Assembly (NCBI GenBank): GCA_964481825.1
Contig: CAYZUE010000044.1
Span: 1-10,260 of the forward strand
DNA: 10,260 bases
Reading direction: 5' to 3'
Source: CAYZUE01 sp964481825
GTDB taxonomy: Archaea > Hydrothermarchaeota > Hydrothermarchaeia > Hydrothermarchaeales > JALUUU01
The notes below the pieces were generated by a model. It had not been told where the DNA came from and did not search any database. It saw nothing but the letters and a program-made list of their open reading frames with translations. This document shows positions 1-5,368 of the stretch, in pieces. A program made the translations under genes and the position numbers. The first letter of the stretch is position 1. Each line of letters begins with the position of its first letter.

Positions 1-1
1 G

Positions 2-403
2 ATGCAGCTCCTCGCGGAAATTGACGGCTTCAGTCCTAGAGGTGATGTAAGGATTATAGCGGCTACAAATAGGCCAGATATTATTGATCCAGCAATGTTA
101 CGCCCAGGTAGATTCGATAGACTTATCGAAATTCCAACCCCTAATTACGAGGGATTAATCCAGATATTTAACATTCATACTCGTAAAATGAATATTAATA
201 AAGATATTGATATCAAAGAATTAGCCTCCAGGGTAGATTCTGCAACAGGAGCAGATGTAAAGGCTATATGTACTGAAGCAGGAATGTTTGCAATCCGTGA
301 AAAAAGAGGTACAGTAACCTTTAATGATTTCGAAAATGCTATAGCTAAGGTACTTGTGAATGTTGATGGAAATACTGAAGAAGCAGGAGTCATGTACACT
401 TAG
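2..403 (+). CDS. pan: Proteasome-activating nucleotidase (PAN), C-terminal part, 5' truncated by window edge
   Basis: This is the C-terminal part of the AAA+ ATPase ring that unfolds proteins and feeds them into the archaeal 20S proteasome. The visible 133 residues begin just after Walker B. They contain sensor 1 (ATNR, residues 21-24 of the fragment), the arginine-finger stretch RPGRFDR (34-40), and the C-terminal helical lid with the sensor-2 region around SATGADVKAIC (80-90). The last three residues are Met-Tyr-Thr, which fits the HbYX motif (hydrophobic-Tyr-any) that docks PAN and Rpt subunits into the proteasome alpha-ring and opens the gate. This favours PAN over VAT/Cdc48-type ATPases. 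The frame is open to the left edge, so the true start and the N-terminal coiled coil, OB domain and Walker A lie outside the window. The ATG at position 2 is an internal methionine. The family call is firm; an assigned proteasome partner is inference from the tail. Confidence 0.95.
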   Translation: MQLLAEIDGFSPRGDVRIIAATNRPDIIDPAMLRPGRFDRLIEIPTPNYEGLIQIFNIHTRKMNINKDIDIKELASRVDSATGADVKAICTEAGMFAIREKRGTVTFNDFENAIAKVLVNVDGNTEEAGVMYT

Positions 404-480
404 TTTTAAAGATTCATTAAAAAGATTTAAAGAAATTTTCAAGATATAAAAAAAACATACTTTTTAGAAAAATAAAAAAT

Positions 481-498
481 ACTAAGGATTTTTTTAGT
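481..498 (+). terminator. Probable T-tract terminator after PAN
   Basis: A small inverted repeat, ACTAA at 481-485 and TTAGT at 494-498, encloses a run of seven T (489-495). It lies in the 134-base gap after the PAN stop. Oligo-T tracts are the usual archaeal termination signal. A second, shorter T5 tract is at 461-465. The stem is weak, so the call rests on the T-run and its position. Confidence 0.35.
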
Positions 499-504
499 CT
501 CTCC

Positions 505-517
505 TTTAATATTAAAA
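505..517 (+). promoter_or_regulatory. TATA-like box of the gene at 538
   Basis: An AT-only element (TTTAATATTAAAA) is centred about 27 bases before the ATG at 538. This is the spacing that places an archaeal transcription start on or next to the start codon. There is no Shine-Dalgarno sequence before that ATG, which supports a leaderless mRNA. Confidence 0.5.
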
Positions 518-537
518 ACTTCGAATAAAGAAATAAA

Positions 538-1137
538 ATGGATGCAACTCAACTTAAAACCAGTAGAAATAATGAAACTAAAATAATAAATTTTATGGAA
601 AATAAATTAAAAAAAACACTTTCTAATTTTAGTAGATTTAAGAGTAAACATCTTAAATATCATTTAGATTTTAATAAACTTGGAAAACCATTTGGTGATG
701 ACCCTTATTGTGACTATTGGTTAATATCAAAGAAAAAAGATGAATTAGTACTAATTGAAATAGAATTCTTTGGAAGACCACAAATAAATTTGCTAAAGCT
801 ATATTATTATATTAAGTCTAACGGACAGTTTAATGAACTGTTTCAACCTATTAAAGTAAACATAATCCAATTCATATCAAATAAAATAGATCTTCATGAT
901 AAAGAACAATGTAGATTGATTAAGAAAGGTTTTATTGATAATATTGACAAAGACGACCTTAAATTTTCCCTTACATATACTGATAAAACTTTTAATATGC
1001 CATTAGTAAACGATGAAAAAGAGCATATTTATAAGAATTTATATGAATTGAATAAAGAAGATATTCAGAAAATTGGTGAAGAAATTTCAAACGAAATAAT
1101 CAAAACGGCTAAAGAAGAAAATTTTGAAAAGATTTAA
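538..1137 (+). CDS. Uncharacterised 199-aa protein, possible PD-(D/E)XK-fold nuclease with E-x-E site
   Basis: I do not recognise this family. The middle of the protein reads like a PD-(D/E)XK core. Asp59 starts a strand (CDYWLIS), a turn rich in Lys follows, then a strand with Glu74-Ile-Glu76 (VLIEIEFF). After that comes a helix with Gln82 and aromatic residues (QINLLKLYYY, 82-91), where nuclease families often carry a conserved Q and Y. The usual Lys of the motif would be Glu76, as in the ESE active site of BamHI. The N-terminus is basic and helical (residues 1-40), and the C-terminus is acidic and helical (about 160-199). Nothing indicates a signal peptide or membrane segment. The gene stands alone, with a TATA-like box at leaderless spacing and no SD. 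Its codons are even more A-rich than its neighbours, which could fit horizontal gain. The ORF is convincing; the nuclease idea is a weak fold-level inference. Confidence 0.75.
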   Translation: MDATQLKTSRNNETKIINFMENKLKKTLSNFSRFKSKHLKYHLDFNKLGKPFGDDPYCDYWLISKKKDELVLIEIEFFGRPQINLLKLYYYIKSNGQFNELFQPIKVNIIQFISNKIDLHDKEQCRLIKKGFIDNIDKDDLKFSLTYTDKTFNMPLVNDEKEHIYKNLYELNKEDIQKIGEEISNEIIKTAKEENFEKI

Positions 1138-1173
1138 AGAGAAAAATGGATTAATTGACAGAGTATACACTAA

Positions 1174-1824
1174 TTAAAAATAAATTCTGAGATTATCTAA
1201 AAAATAATAAATGAACCATATTCCAAATGTTATTAATAAGAGTCCACTTCCTCCAAAAACTATTCCATGTACTTTAGAGTTCCAAAATCTTTTTGATTTG
1301 AACACCGTGAAACTAACTAAAGTATTATAAAAAAAATCGCATAACCAATGAACAATTGCAAAAAGTAAAAAACCTATAAATCCATAAGAACTAAAGCTTA
1401 GGATAAGAACTGCTCCAATACTAACCCACCACATGAAAAAATATGGATTAGCAAGAGTTGTTATTGCTCCTGCTGTAAATGTTCCCCATTGGACATCATA
1501 CTTGTCTTCATTAATATCATTTTTTGATCTATAAAGACCATAACCTAGGTAAATTAGTGCAATACCGCCTAAAAAAGCTATTATCATCTGAAATTCTGTT
1601 CCAGTAAAAAATCGTAATAAACCTATATAGATAAGGATCATTAATGGAAATTCTACTAAACCATGTCCTAAAGATATAATGGCACCTGCAAATTTATTTT
1701 GATGTCCTTTTGCAATAGCAATTGCAAAAACAGGTCCTGGCATAAGAATACCTGAAAGGGATATAATTGCTGAAATAAGGAGTAATCCGGGCAAAGATAC
1801 TGATTCTTCAATTAATGCAATCAT
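1174..1824 (-). CDS. LysE/RhtB-family amino-acid exporter
   Basis: This is an integral membrane protein of 216 aa, the usual size for LysE/RhtB/CadD-type exporters, with about six hydrophobic segments. Family marks are the N-terminal Pro-Gly-Pro (residues 29-31) closing the first membrane segment, the following small-residue helix, and an Asn-Pro motif with aromatic residues (NPYFFMWW, 126-133) in the middle of the protein. Members export amino acids or related small solutes from the cytoplasm; the substrate here cannot be told from sequence. The ATG at 1824 is preceded by an AGAGGT ribosome binding site, 4 bases upstream. It begins 2 bases after the stop of the upstream DRG GTPase, so the two are almost certainly co-transcribed. 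I see no functional link between a translation-associated GTPase and an exporter, so the pairing may be just compaction. The gene converges with the 538-1137 gene across a 36-base gap. Confidence 0.88.
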   Translation of the reverse strand: MIALIEESVSLPGLLLISAIISLSGILMPGPVFAIAIAKGHQNKFAGAIISLGHGLVEFPLMILIYIGLLRFFTGTEFQMIIAFLGGIALIYLGYGLYRSKNDINEDKYDVQWGTFTAGAITTLANPYFFMWWVSIGAVLILSFSSYGFIGFLLFAIVHWLCDFFYNTLVSFTVFKSKRFWNSKVHGIVFGGSGLLLITFGIWFIYYFLDNLRIYF

Positions 1825-1826
1825 AA

Positions 1827-2924
1827 TTACCTCTTAATCGATATAGTAAGTACATCTTTATCTTTTAATTTATGGTCTAAACCTACCATCTGTCCTGAAT
1901 GTTTAACCGAACTACCCCAAATTTTTGCATAAATAATCCTTTTTTTAAAATCGGCATGCATACGGTCACAAACATCCTTAACGGTCGATCCATTTACCAT
2001 TATTATAGGTTTTTCCAAATCAGGTTTTTTTCCAGGTTTTTTTGTAAATACGCGAATAAATTTTAACTTCAAATAGATGTCAGATTGTAATTTATCAAGA
2101 TTATATCCTTTCTCCGCAGAAATTCCAATACAATTAGGAAGTTGTTTTTTTACTTCACTTAAATAATGATTACGTACCAAATCTATCTTATTAAGAACTA
2201 ATATTGATGGAATATAAACCCGGTTGCCTGAAATAGCATCTATAATCTGGTCAATAGATACATCTTCAGAAATAACAACATTTGCATTATGAATTCTAGA
2301 TTCACTAAGAACTATTTTTATAGTCTCAATGTTAATTTGGGATAATTGAACTAAAGTTGTAACATTTAATCCTCCACCATCTATTTTTTCTATTTTTATC
2401 TTAGGTGGATGCTGATTTAGCCTAATCCCTGCTTCATAAAGTTCATTATTGAGAGTTTCTAATTGATGGATATTGAAAACATCTATAATAATTGCTATTA
2501 TATCCGAATTTCTGATTACCGATAAAACCTCTTTACCCCGGCCTTTACCGCCAGATGCACCTTTAATTAATCCCGGAACATCTAATACCTGAATCCTTGC
2601 ACCATGATACTCCATTATTCCCGGAATTACGTTAAGAGTTGTAAAATCATAATCGGCAACAGGTGAATTACTATCAGTAAGTTTATTTAATAAAGTGGAT
2701 TTACCAACAGATGGGAATCCTACAATTACTAAAGTTGCATCCCCTGAATTTCTTAATGCATAACCGGTACTAACAGTTTTCTTCTTTATCCTGTTTTTAG
2801 CTTCTTCTTTAAGCCGTGATATCCTTGCTTTAATTCGCCCTATGTGATGCTGAGTAGCTTTATTATAAGGAGTCTTTCTTAGTTCCTCCTCTAACTCCTG
2901 AATTCTATCCATTTCAATATCCAT
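1827..2924 (-). CDS. DRG-family (Obg-like) GTP-binding protein with C-terminal TGS domain
   Basis: This is a cytoplasmic P-loop GTPase of the DRG branch of the OBG family, tied to ribosomes and translation in archaea and eukaryotes. Counting from the ATG at 2924 (365 aa), the order is: a charged helical N-terminus with the DRG signature TPYNKAT (18-24); G1 GFPSVGKST (69-77); the DFTTL switch I (93-97); G3 DVPG (115-118); then the glycine/basic stretch GGKGRGKE. G4 is NKID (245-248) and G5 SAEKG (269-273), with a TGS domain from about 291 to the end. The DRG-specific insert lies between G3 and G4. All nucleotide-binding motifs are intact. Start choice is open: TTG 2933 and GTG 2930 are in frame upstream. 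ATG 2924 has GGTG 4 bases before it, and ATG 2912 has GGAT before it and sits about 30 bases after a TATA-like element. It is divergent from the 3002 operon and followed by the exporter. Confidence 0.95.
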   Translation of the reverse strand: MDIEMDRIQELEEELRKTPYNKATQHHIGRIKARISRLKEEAKNRIKKKTVSTGYALRNSGDATLVIVGFPSVGKSTLLNKLTDSNSPVADYDFTTLNVIPGIMEYHGARIQVLDVPGLIKGASGGKGRGKEVLSVIRNSDIIAIIIDVFNIHQLETLNNELYEAGIRLNQHPPKIKIEKIDGGGLNVTTLVQLSQINIETIKIVLSESRIHNANVVISEDVSIDQIIDAISGNRVYIPSILVLNKIDLVRNHYLSEVKKQLPNCIGISAEKGYNLDKLQSDIYLKLKFIRVFTKKPGKKPDLEKPIIMVNGSTVKDVCDRMHADFKKRIIYAKIWGSSVKHSGQMVGLDHKLKDKDVLTISIKR

Positions 2925-2937
2925 AAACACCAATTTT

Positions 2938-2992
2938 AAATATAAGTTTCTAACATTTGTAATAATAAAATATAATAATTTTAATTTTAAAG
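2938..2992. promoter_or_regulatory. Divergent promoter region between the DRG gene and the 3002 operon
   Basis: This AT-only stretch separates two divergent transcription units. On the minus strand, TTATATTTAAA (2945-2935) can act as the TATA box of the DRG gene. On the plus strand, the AATAATAAAATATAATAA stretch (2961-2978) can serve the small-gene operon. The exact boxes and start points cannot be fixed by eye. Confidence 0.4.
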
Positions 2993-3001
2993 GATAAATT
3001 T

Positions 3002-3178
3002 ATGAACATAACTCGATTTTTAGAATTCTTTATTGAAAATAATCTTAAGATTAAACTATTGATTTCAGACAATGAATTAGCTGAAATAAGATGCGATAAT
3101 GAAAATATCAATGTAGACATAAAAGATAAAGACCATACAATGGAATTAATTAAGGAGCTCCGTAAATGGAAAAAATAA
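3002..3178 (+). CDS. Small uncharacterised protein (58 aa), first gene of the taw2 operon
   Basis: I do not recognise this family. The frame runs from ATG 3002 to TAA 3176-3178 and encodes 58 residues, beginning MNITRFLEFFIENNLKIKLL and ending with the basic tail RKWKK. A site AAAGGAT lies 6 bases before the ATG. Predicted by eye, it is a short amphipathic helix (4-14), two or three beta strands (about 15-41), and a C-terminal helix (about 46-57), with one Cys (31). It has no membrane segment. Its end overlaps the start of the next gene by 13 bases, and that gene's SD (GGAG, 3154-3157) lies within this coding sequence, so translation is probably coupled. Against it: the gene is short, and a 95-codon frame runs antisense here. 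For it: a good SD, an overlap typical of operons, and a reading frame that looks protein-like. Confidence 0.65.
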   Translation: MNITRFLEFFIENNLKIKLLISDNELAEIRCDNENINVDIKDKDHTMELIKELRKWKK

Positions 3179-3354
3179 GGGTTTTTACCAATGTTGCGAA
3201 AGACCTTGAAAAAAAAGGATACACTCTTAATATCCATTTTAAAAATAAGCTTATACTACGTTTAGGTAAAAAAGCAAGACCTGGACTTCTTCGTCCACTT
3301 GGACCAATTGAAATTAAGGACTTTAGATTTCTTCTAATGTTCCTAGAGGATTAA
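3166..3354 (+). CDS. Small uncharacterised basic protein (62 aa) between the 58-aa gene and taw2
   Basis: I do not recognise this family. The product is compact and basic: a helix (about 5-16), then a strand pair (YTLNIHFKNKLILRL, 19-33), a loop rich in Gly, Pro and Arg (KKARPGLLRPLG, 35-46), and a final strand and helix (47-62). The loop has the look of a nucleic-acid-binding turn, but this is inference. The start at ATG 3166 is set by GGAG at 3154-3157, eight bases upstream. It overlaps the previous gene by 13 bases and ends 2 bases before the GTG of taw2. Its last codons (GAGGAT) also form the ribosome binding site of taw2. The three genes therefore form one tight operon, and this protein is a candidate partner or accessory of tRNA modification. 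Confidence 0.75.
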   Translation: MEKIRVFTNVAKDLEKKGYTLNIHFKNKLILRLGKKARPGLLRPLGPIEIKDFRFLLMFLED

Positions 3355-3356
3355 AA

Positions 3357-4367
3357 GTGCTTGCAGTTAGAGTAAAAAAAAAAGAGGCCGAATCTGTAAG
3401 AAAGAAACTAATTCAAGAAGGTATATTGGACAAAGATAGAAAAATCCAAAAGATAGATAATCATATTGAAATTCCAGTTACGTGTAAATTTGGTAATTAC
3501 TCTTATCTGAATCAGAACAAACCAATCCATTACCATCCTCGGTTAAGTTTTAAAACATTAATTAATTCCCTAAGAAAAGAATTGGACCAAGAAGACATTA
3601 ATAATTTAAGTAAAGGATGGGAACTAATTGGAGATGTACTTATTTTGAAAATAGATAACAATATTAGAGTTGAAAAAAGACAATTAATAGCAAAGAAATT
3701 TTTAGATTTCATGCCAAAAGTCAAAACAGTGCTAAATAGGGAGGGAATATTAGATCTTTTTCGGAAACCATTAACAGAATTACTTCTAGGAACTATTCAT
3801 GATACTATACATAGTGAAAATGGATGTAAATTTAAAATTGACCCATCAAAGGTGATGTTTTGTTCCGGAAATATCCAAGAAAGACAGCGTATGGCCACTA
3901 TCTCAAATCAAAACGAAGTTGTTTTAGACATGTTTAGTGGAATCGGCCAATTTAGTGTTCCCCTTGCAAAATATTCAAATCCTAAAAAAGTACTTTCAAT
4001 AGAAAAAAATCATATCGCATACAAATATCTGGTTGATAATGTAAAATTAAACGATTTAACAAATGTCAAGCCTGTACTTGGAGATTGTACTATAGAGAGT
4101 CCAAAAAAGTATGCGAATAGAGTAATTATGGGCTATTTATTTAACACAATAAAGTTCCTACCATTTGCTCTAACTTCATTAAGAGAGGGAGGAATCATAC
4201 ATTTTCATAGTATAGTCCACAAATCTAATTTTAATACTGAAAAGGCAGAGATTAAGAAATTTATAGAAAAATTGGGGTATGATCTTAATAAAATAGATTA
4301 TCAGACAATAAAATCATATTCTCCATTTTATTACCATATAGTATACGATATAGATATTAGTTCTTAA
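3357..4367 (+). CDS. taw2: Taw2 (Tyw2), tRNA-Phe 4-demethylwyosine(37) aminocarboxypropyltransferase
   Basis: This enzyme of archaeal wyosine synthesis moves the 3-amino-3-carboxypropyl group of S-adenosylmethionine onto the tricyclic base at position 37 of tRNA-Phe. The 336-residue product has the Trm5/Tyw2 architecture. An N-terminal small domain (residues 1-40) is followed by a linker domain with GWELIGDVLILKI (87-99). The Rossmann catalytic domain has motif I DMFSGIGQFSVPLAK (191-205), the acidic IEKN (215-218), GDC (242-244), RVIMGY (255-260) and GGIIHFH (278-284). The MGY-xxx-T motif in place of the Asn-Pro/Leu-Pro motif of Trm5 m1G37 methyltransferases, and IEKN-x-x-AYKYL, point to Taw2 over Trm5. 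The GTG start at 3357 has GAGGAT five bases upstream, and that site overlaps the preceding gene's stop region. It is the last gene of the three-gene operon. A Trm5-type methyltransferase role is the main alternative. Confidence 0.88.
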   Translation: MLAVRVKKKEAESVRKKLIQEGILDKDRKIQKIDNHIEIPVTCKFGNYSYLNQNKPIHYHPRLSFKTLINSLRKELDQEDINNLSKGWELIGDVLILKIDNNIRVEKRQLIAKKFLDFMPKVKTVLNREGILDLFRKPLTELLLGTIHDTIHSENGCKFKIDPSKVMFCSGNIQERQRMATISNQNEVVLDMFSGIGQFSVPLAKYSNPKKVLSIEKNHIAYKYLVDNVKLNDLTNVKPVLGDCTIESPKKYANRVIMGYLFNTIKFLPFALTSLREGGIIHFHSIVHKSNFNTEKAEIKKFIEKLGYDLNKIDYQTIKSYSPFYYHIVYDIDISS

Positions 4368-4384
4368 TATTCATCTTTATCTAT

Positions 4385-4396
4385 CTCATAAATGAG
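4385..4396. repeat. Short perfect inverted repeat downstream of taw2
   Basis: CTCAT and ATGAG, separated by AA, form a 12-base palindrome in the 113-base gap between taw2 and the MscS-like gene. The loop is too small for a stable hairpin and no T-run follows directly. It could be a protein-binding site for the downstream gene or chance. Confidence 0.25.
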
Positions 4397-4480
4397 CTAA
4401 CCTAACTAGTTCGATATATTACATAAAAATGGGAAATAATTAGGGTAACTTATTAGTACTATATATCTTAATTAAGTTTT

Positions 4481-4990
4481 GTGTTAGACAAAGAAATTGG
4501 TAATTTAAGTGTATATGCAACAAAGGTTGTATTTTCAATATTAATTCTTATAGTAGGAATATTTTTATCCAATCTTATTAATCGTGTCATTAAAAAGACC
4601 TTCAGCCATGGAAAAATTGATGTAACTATAGGTAAATTTATTCGTAAAAGTATTAAGTTCCTACTCTATTTTTTCGTTATAATAACCGCCCTAAGCACTC
4701 TTGGTCTGAATATCCAACCTATTATTGCAGGTCTTGGAATAGCTGGATTTATAATTGGTTTTGCTGTAAAAGGAACTCTATCAAATTTTGCAGCAGGAGT
4801 TTTACTACTTTTCTATCGCCCATTTAAAGTAGGTAATGAAATTTCAGCGTCAAAGGTTCGGGGAATTGTTAAAGAGATAAATATAATTGCCACAATTCTT
4901 GAAACGAATGAGGGAGACATTATTACAATACCTAATTCGAAGGTATGGGGAGCCCCTATAATTAAACATTCAAAGAATTCTTCACTTTAA
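4481..4990 (+). CDS. Short MscS-family mechanosensitive channel lacking the C-terminal cage domain
   Basis: This small-conductance mechanosensitive channel-like protein would release ions and solutes from the cytoplasm on membrane tension. It has three hydrophobic segments: about residues 13-36, 58-76, and the pore-lining helix (81-113), with the Gly/Ala-rich pattern GLGIAGFIIGFAVKGTLSNF that marks MscS TM3. The beta domain follows (FYRPFKVGNEI, about 111-121), with the typical end signature NEGDIITIPNSKV (143-155). The protein stops about 14 residues later. Bacterial MscS is about 290 residues and carries an alpha/beta cage domain after this point; here it is absent. The sequence after the stop does not continue the family in any frame, so this looks like a natural short form, not a fresh frameshift. 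The start is a GTG, because an in-frame TAA lies 12 bases upstream. There is no clear SD. Confidence 0.88.
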   Translation: MLDKEIGNLSVYATKVVFSILILIVGIFLSNLINRVIKKTFSHGKIDVTIGKFIRKSIKFLLYFFVIITALSTLGLNIQPIIAGLGIAGFIIGFAVKGTLSNFAAGVLLLFYRPFKVGNEISASKVRGIVKEINIIATILETNEGDIITIPNSKVWGAPIIKHSKNSSL

Positions 4991-5031
4991 ATCCTAATTG
5001 TCTAATAATTGTCTCCCCTTATTTTAATTGC

Positions 5032-5042
5032 TTTTTTAAATA
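5032..5042 (+). promoter_or_regulatory. TATA-like box of the coiled-coil gene at 5105
   Basis: TTTTTTAAATAC is a good archaeal TATA element. A start about 26 bases on (near 5065) would give a leader of about 40 bases carrying GGAGGA (5072-5077) and the functional-looking GGAGGT (5091-5096). Confidence 0.4.
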
Positions 5043-5090
5043 CCCAATTCATTGAATACTTTTATTTCCTTGGAGGACCCACCATTATTT

Positions 5091-5096
5091 GGAGGT
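5091..5096 (+). promoter_or_regulatory. Strong Shine-Dalgarno site deciding the start at 5105
   Basis: GGAGGT lies 8 bases before ATG 5105. A nearer ATG at 5098 is out of frame and closes after seven codons, so 5105 is the real start. The same TTGGAGG word occurs 19 bases upstream (5070-5076). Confidence 0.6.
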
Positions 5097-5104
5097 AATG
5101 TTAC

Positions 5105-5293
5105 ATGGAGATATTAGATGATAATACGGTTCAAATTACGGAATTAAAAAAAAGAATAGAGGAAATTGAAAGAGATTTTAGAAAAGTAATGCGAAGGTTA
5201 GGAGATTTAGAGAAGATACATACACGATCCTATTACGTTGAGCCAGATGGAGAGATTTCAGAAGAGAGTGAGACTAAAAACCATCATGTATAA
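5105..5293 (+). CDS. Small coiled-coil protein (62 aa), function unknown
   Basis: I do not recognise this family. Residues 10-38 form a clean heptad pattern with hydrophobic residues Ile11, Leu14, Ile18, Ile21, Phe25, Met29, Leu32, Leu35 and Ile38. This predicts one coiled-coil helix of about four heptads, probably a dimer or oligomer. A short aromatic stretch (SYYVEPDG, 42-49) and an acidic, polar tail ending His-His-Val follow. There is no membrane segment and no cysteine. The start is fixed by a strong GGAGGT site, one of the two best ribosome binding sites in the window, which suggests a well-translated protein. It sits alone between the MscS-like gene and lysS, with its own TATA-like box. 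A scaffold or adaptor role is possible but unsupported. Confidence 0.75.
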   Translation: MEILDDNTVQITELKKRIEEIERDFRKVMRRLGDLEKIHTRSYYVEPDGEISEESETKNHHV

Positions 5294-5335
5294 TTTTTAT
5301 TCAAAATATAAGTAAATGAAGATTTTCATTAATTA

Positions 5336-5346
5336 TTATTATAAAT
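5336..5346 (+). promoter_or_regulatory. TATA-like box of lysS
   Basis: TTATTATAAAT is centred about 27 bases before the lysS ATG, with no SD between, so the mRNA is probably leaderless. A small hairpin (AATGAA 5315-5320, TTCATT 5325-5330) lies just upstream and may end the preceding transcript. Confidence 0.5.
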
Positions 5347-5368
5347 CATTAGTTTAATATAATTAATA

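Noticed and set aside
175..442. Minus-strand open frames of 73-74 codons over PAN
   Set aside because: They lie opposite the conserved AAA+ coding sequence, carry no family features and have no SD or promoter of their own.
2950..3237. A 95-codon minus-strand open frame covering the starts of the two small plus-strand genes
   Set aside because: It is antisense to both 3002-3178 and part of 3166-3354, which have SD sites and an operon-like overlap. Its translation is Ser/Leu/Ile/Phe-rich, as expected from the complement of a Lys/Glu/Asp-rich gene. It would also end inside the promoter region of the DRG gene.
3530..3724. Minus-strand open frame opposite taw2
   Set aside because: It is a shadow of the taw2 coding strand; there are no motifs and no initiation signals.
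4991..5104. TAATTGTCT direct repeat (4995-5003 and 5006-5014) considered as an operator or the start of a repeat array
   Set aside because: Only two copies of nine bases in AT-rich DNA, far from any start codon; this is within chance expectation and no array follows.
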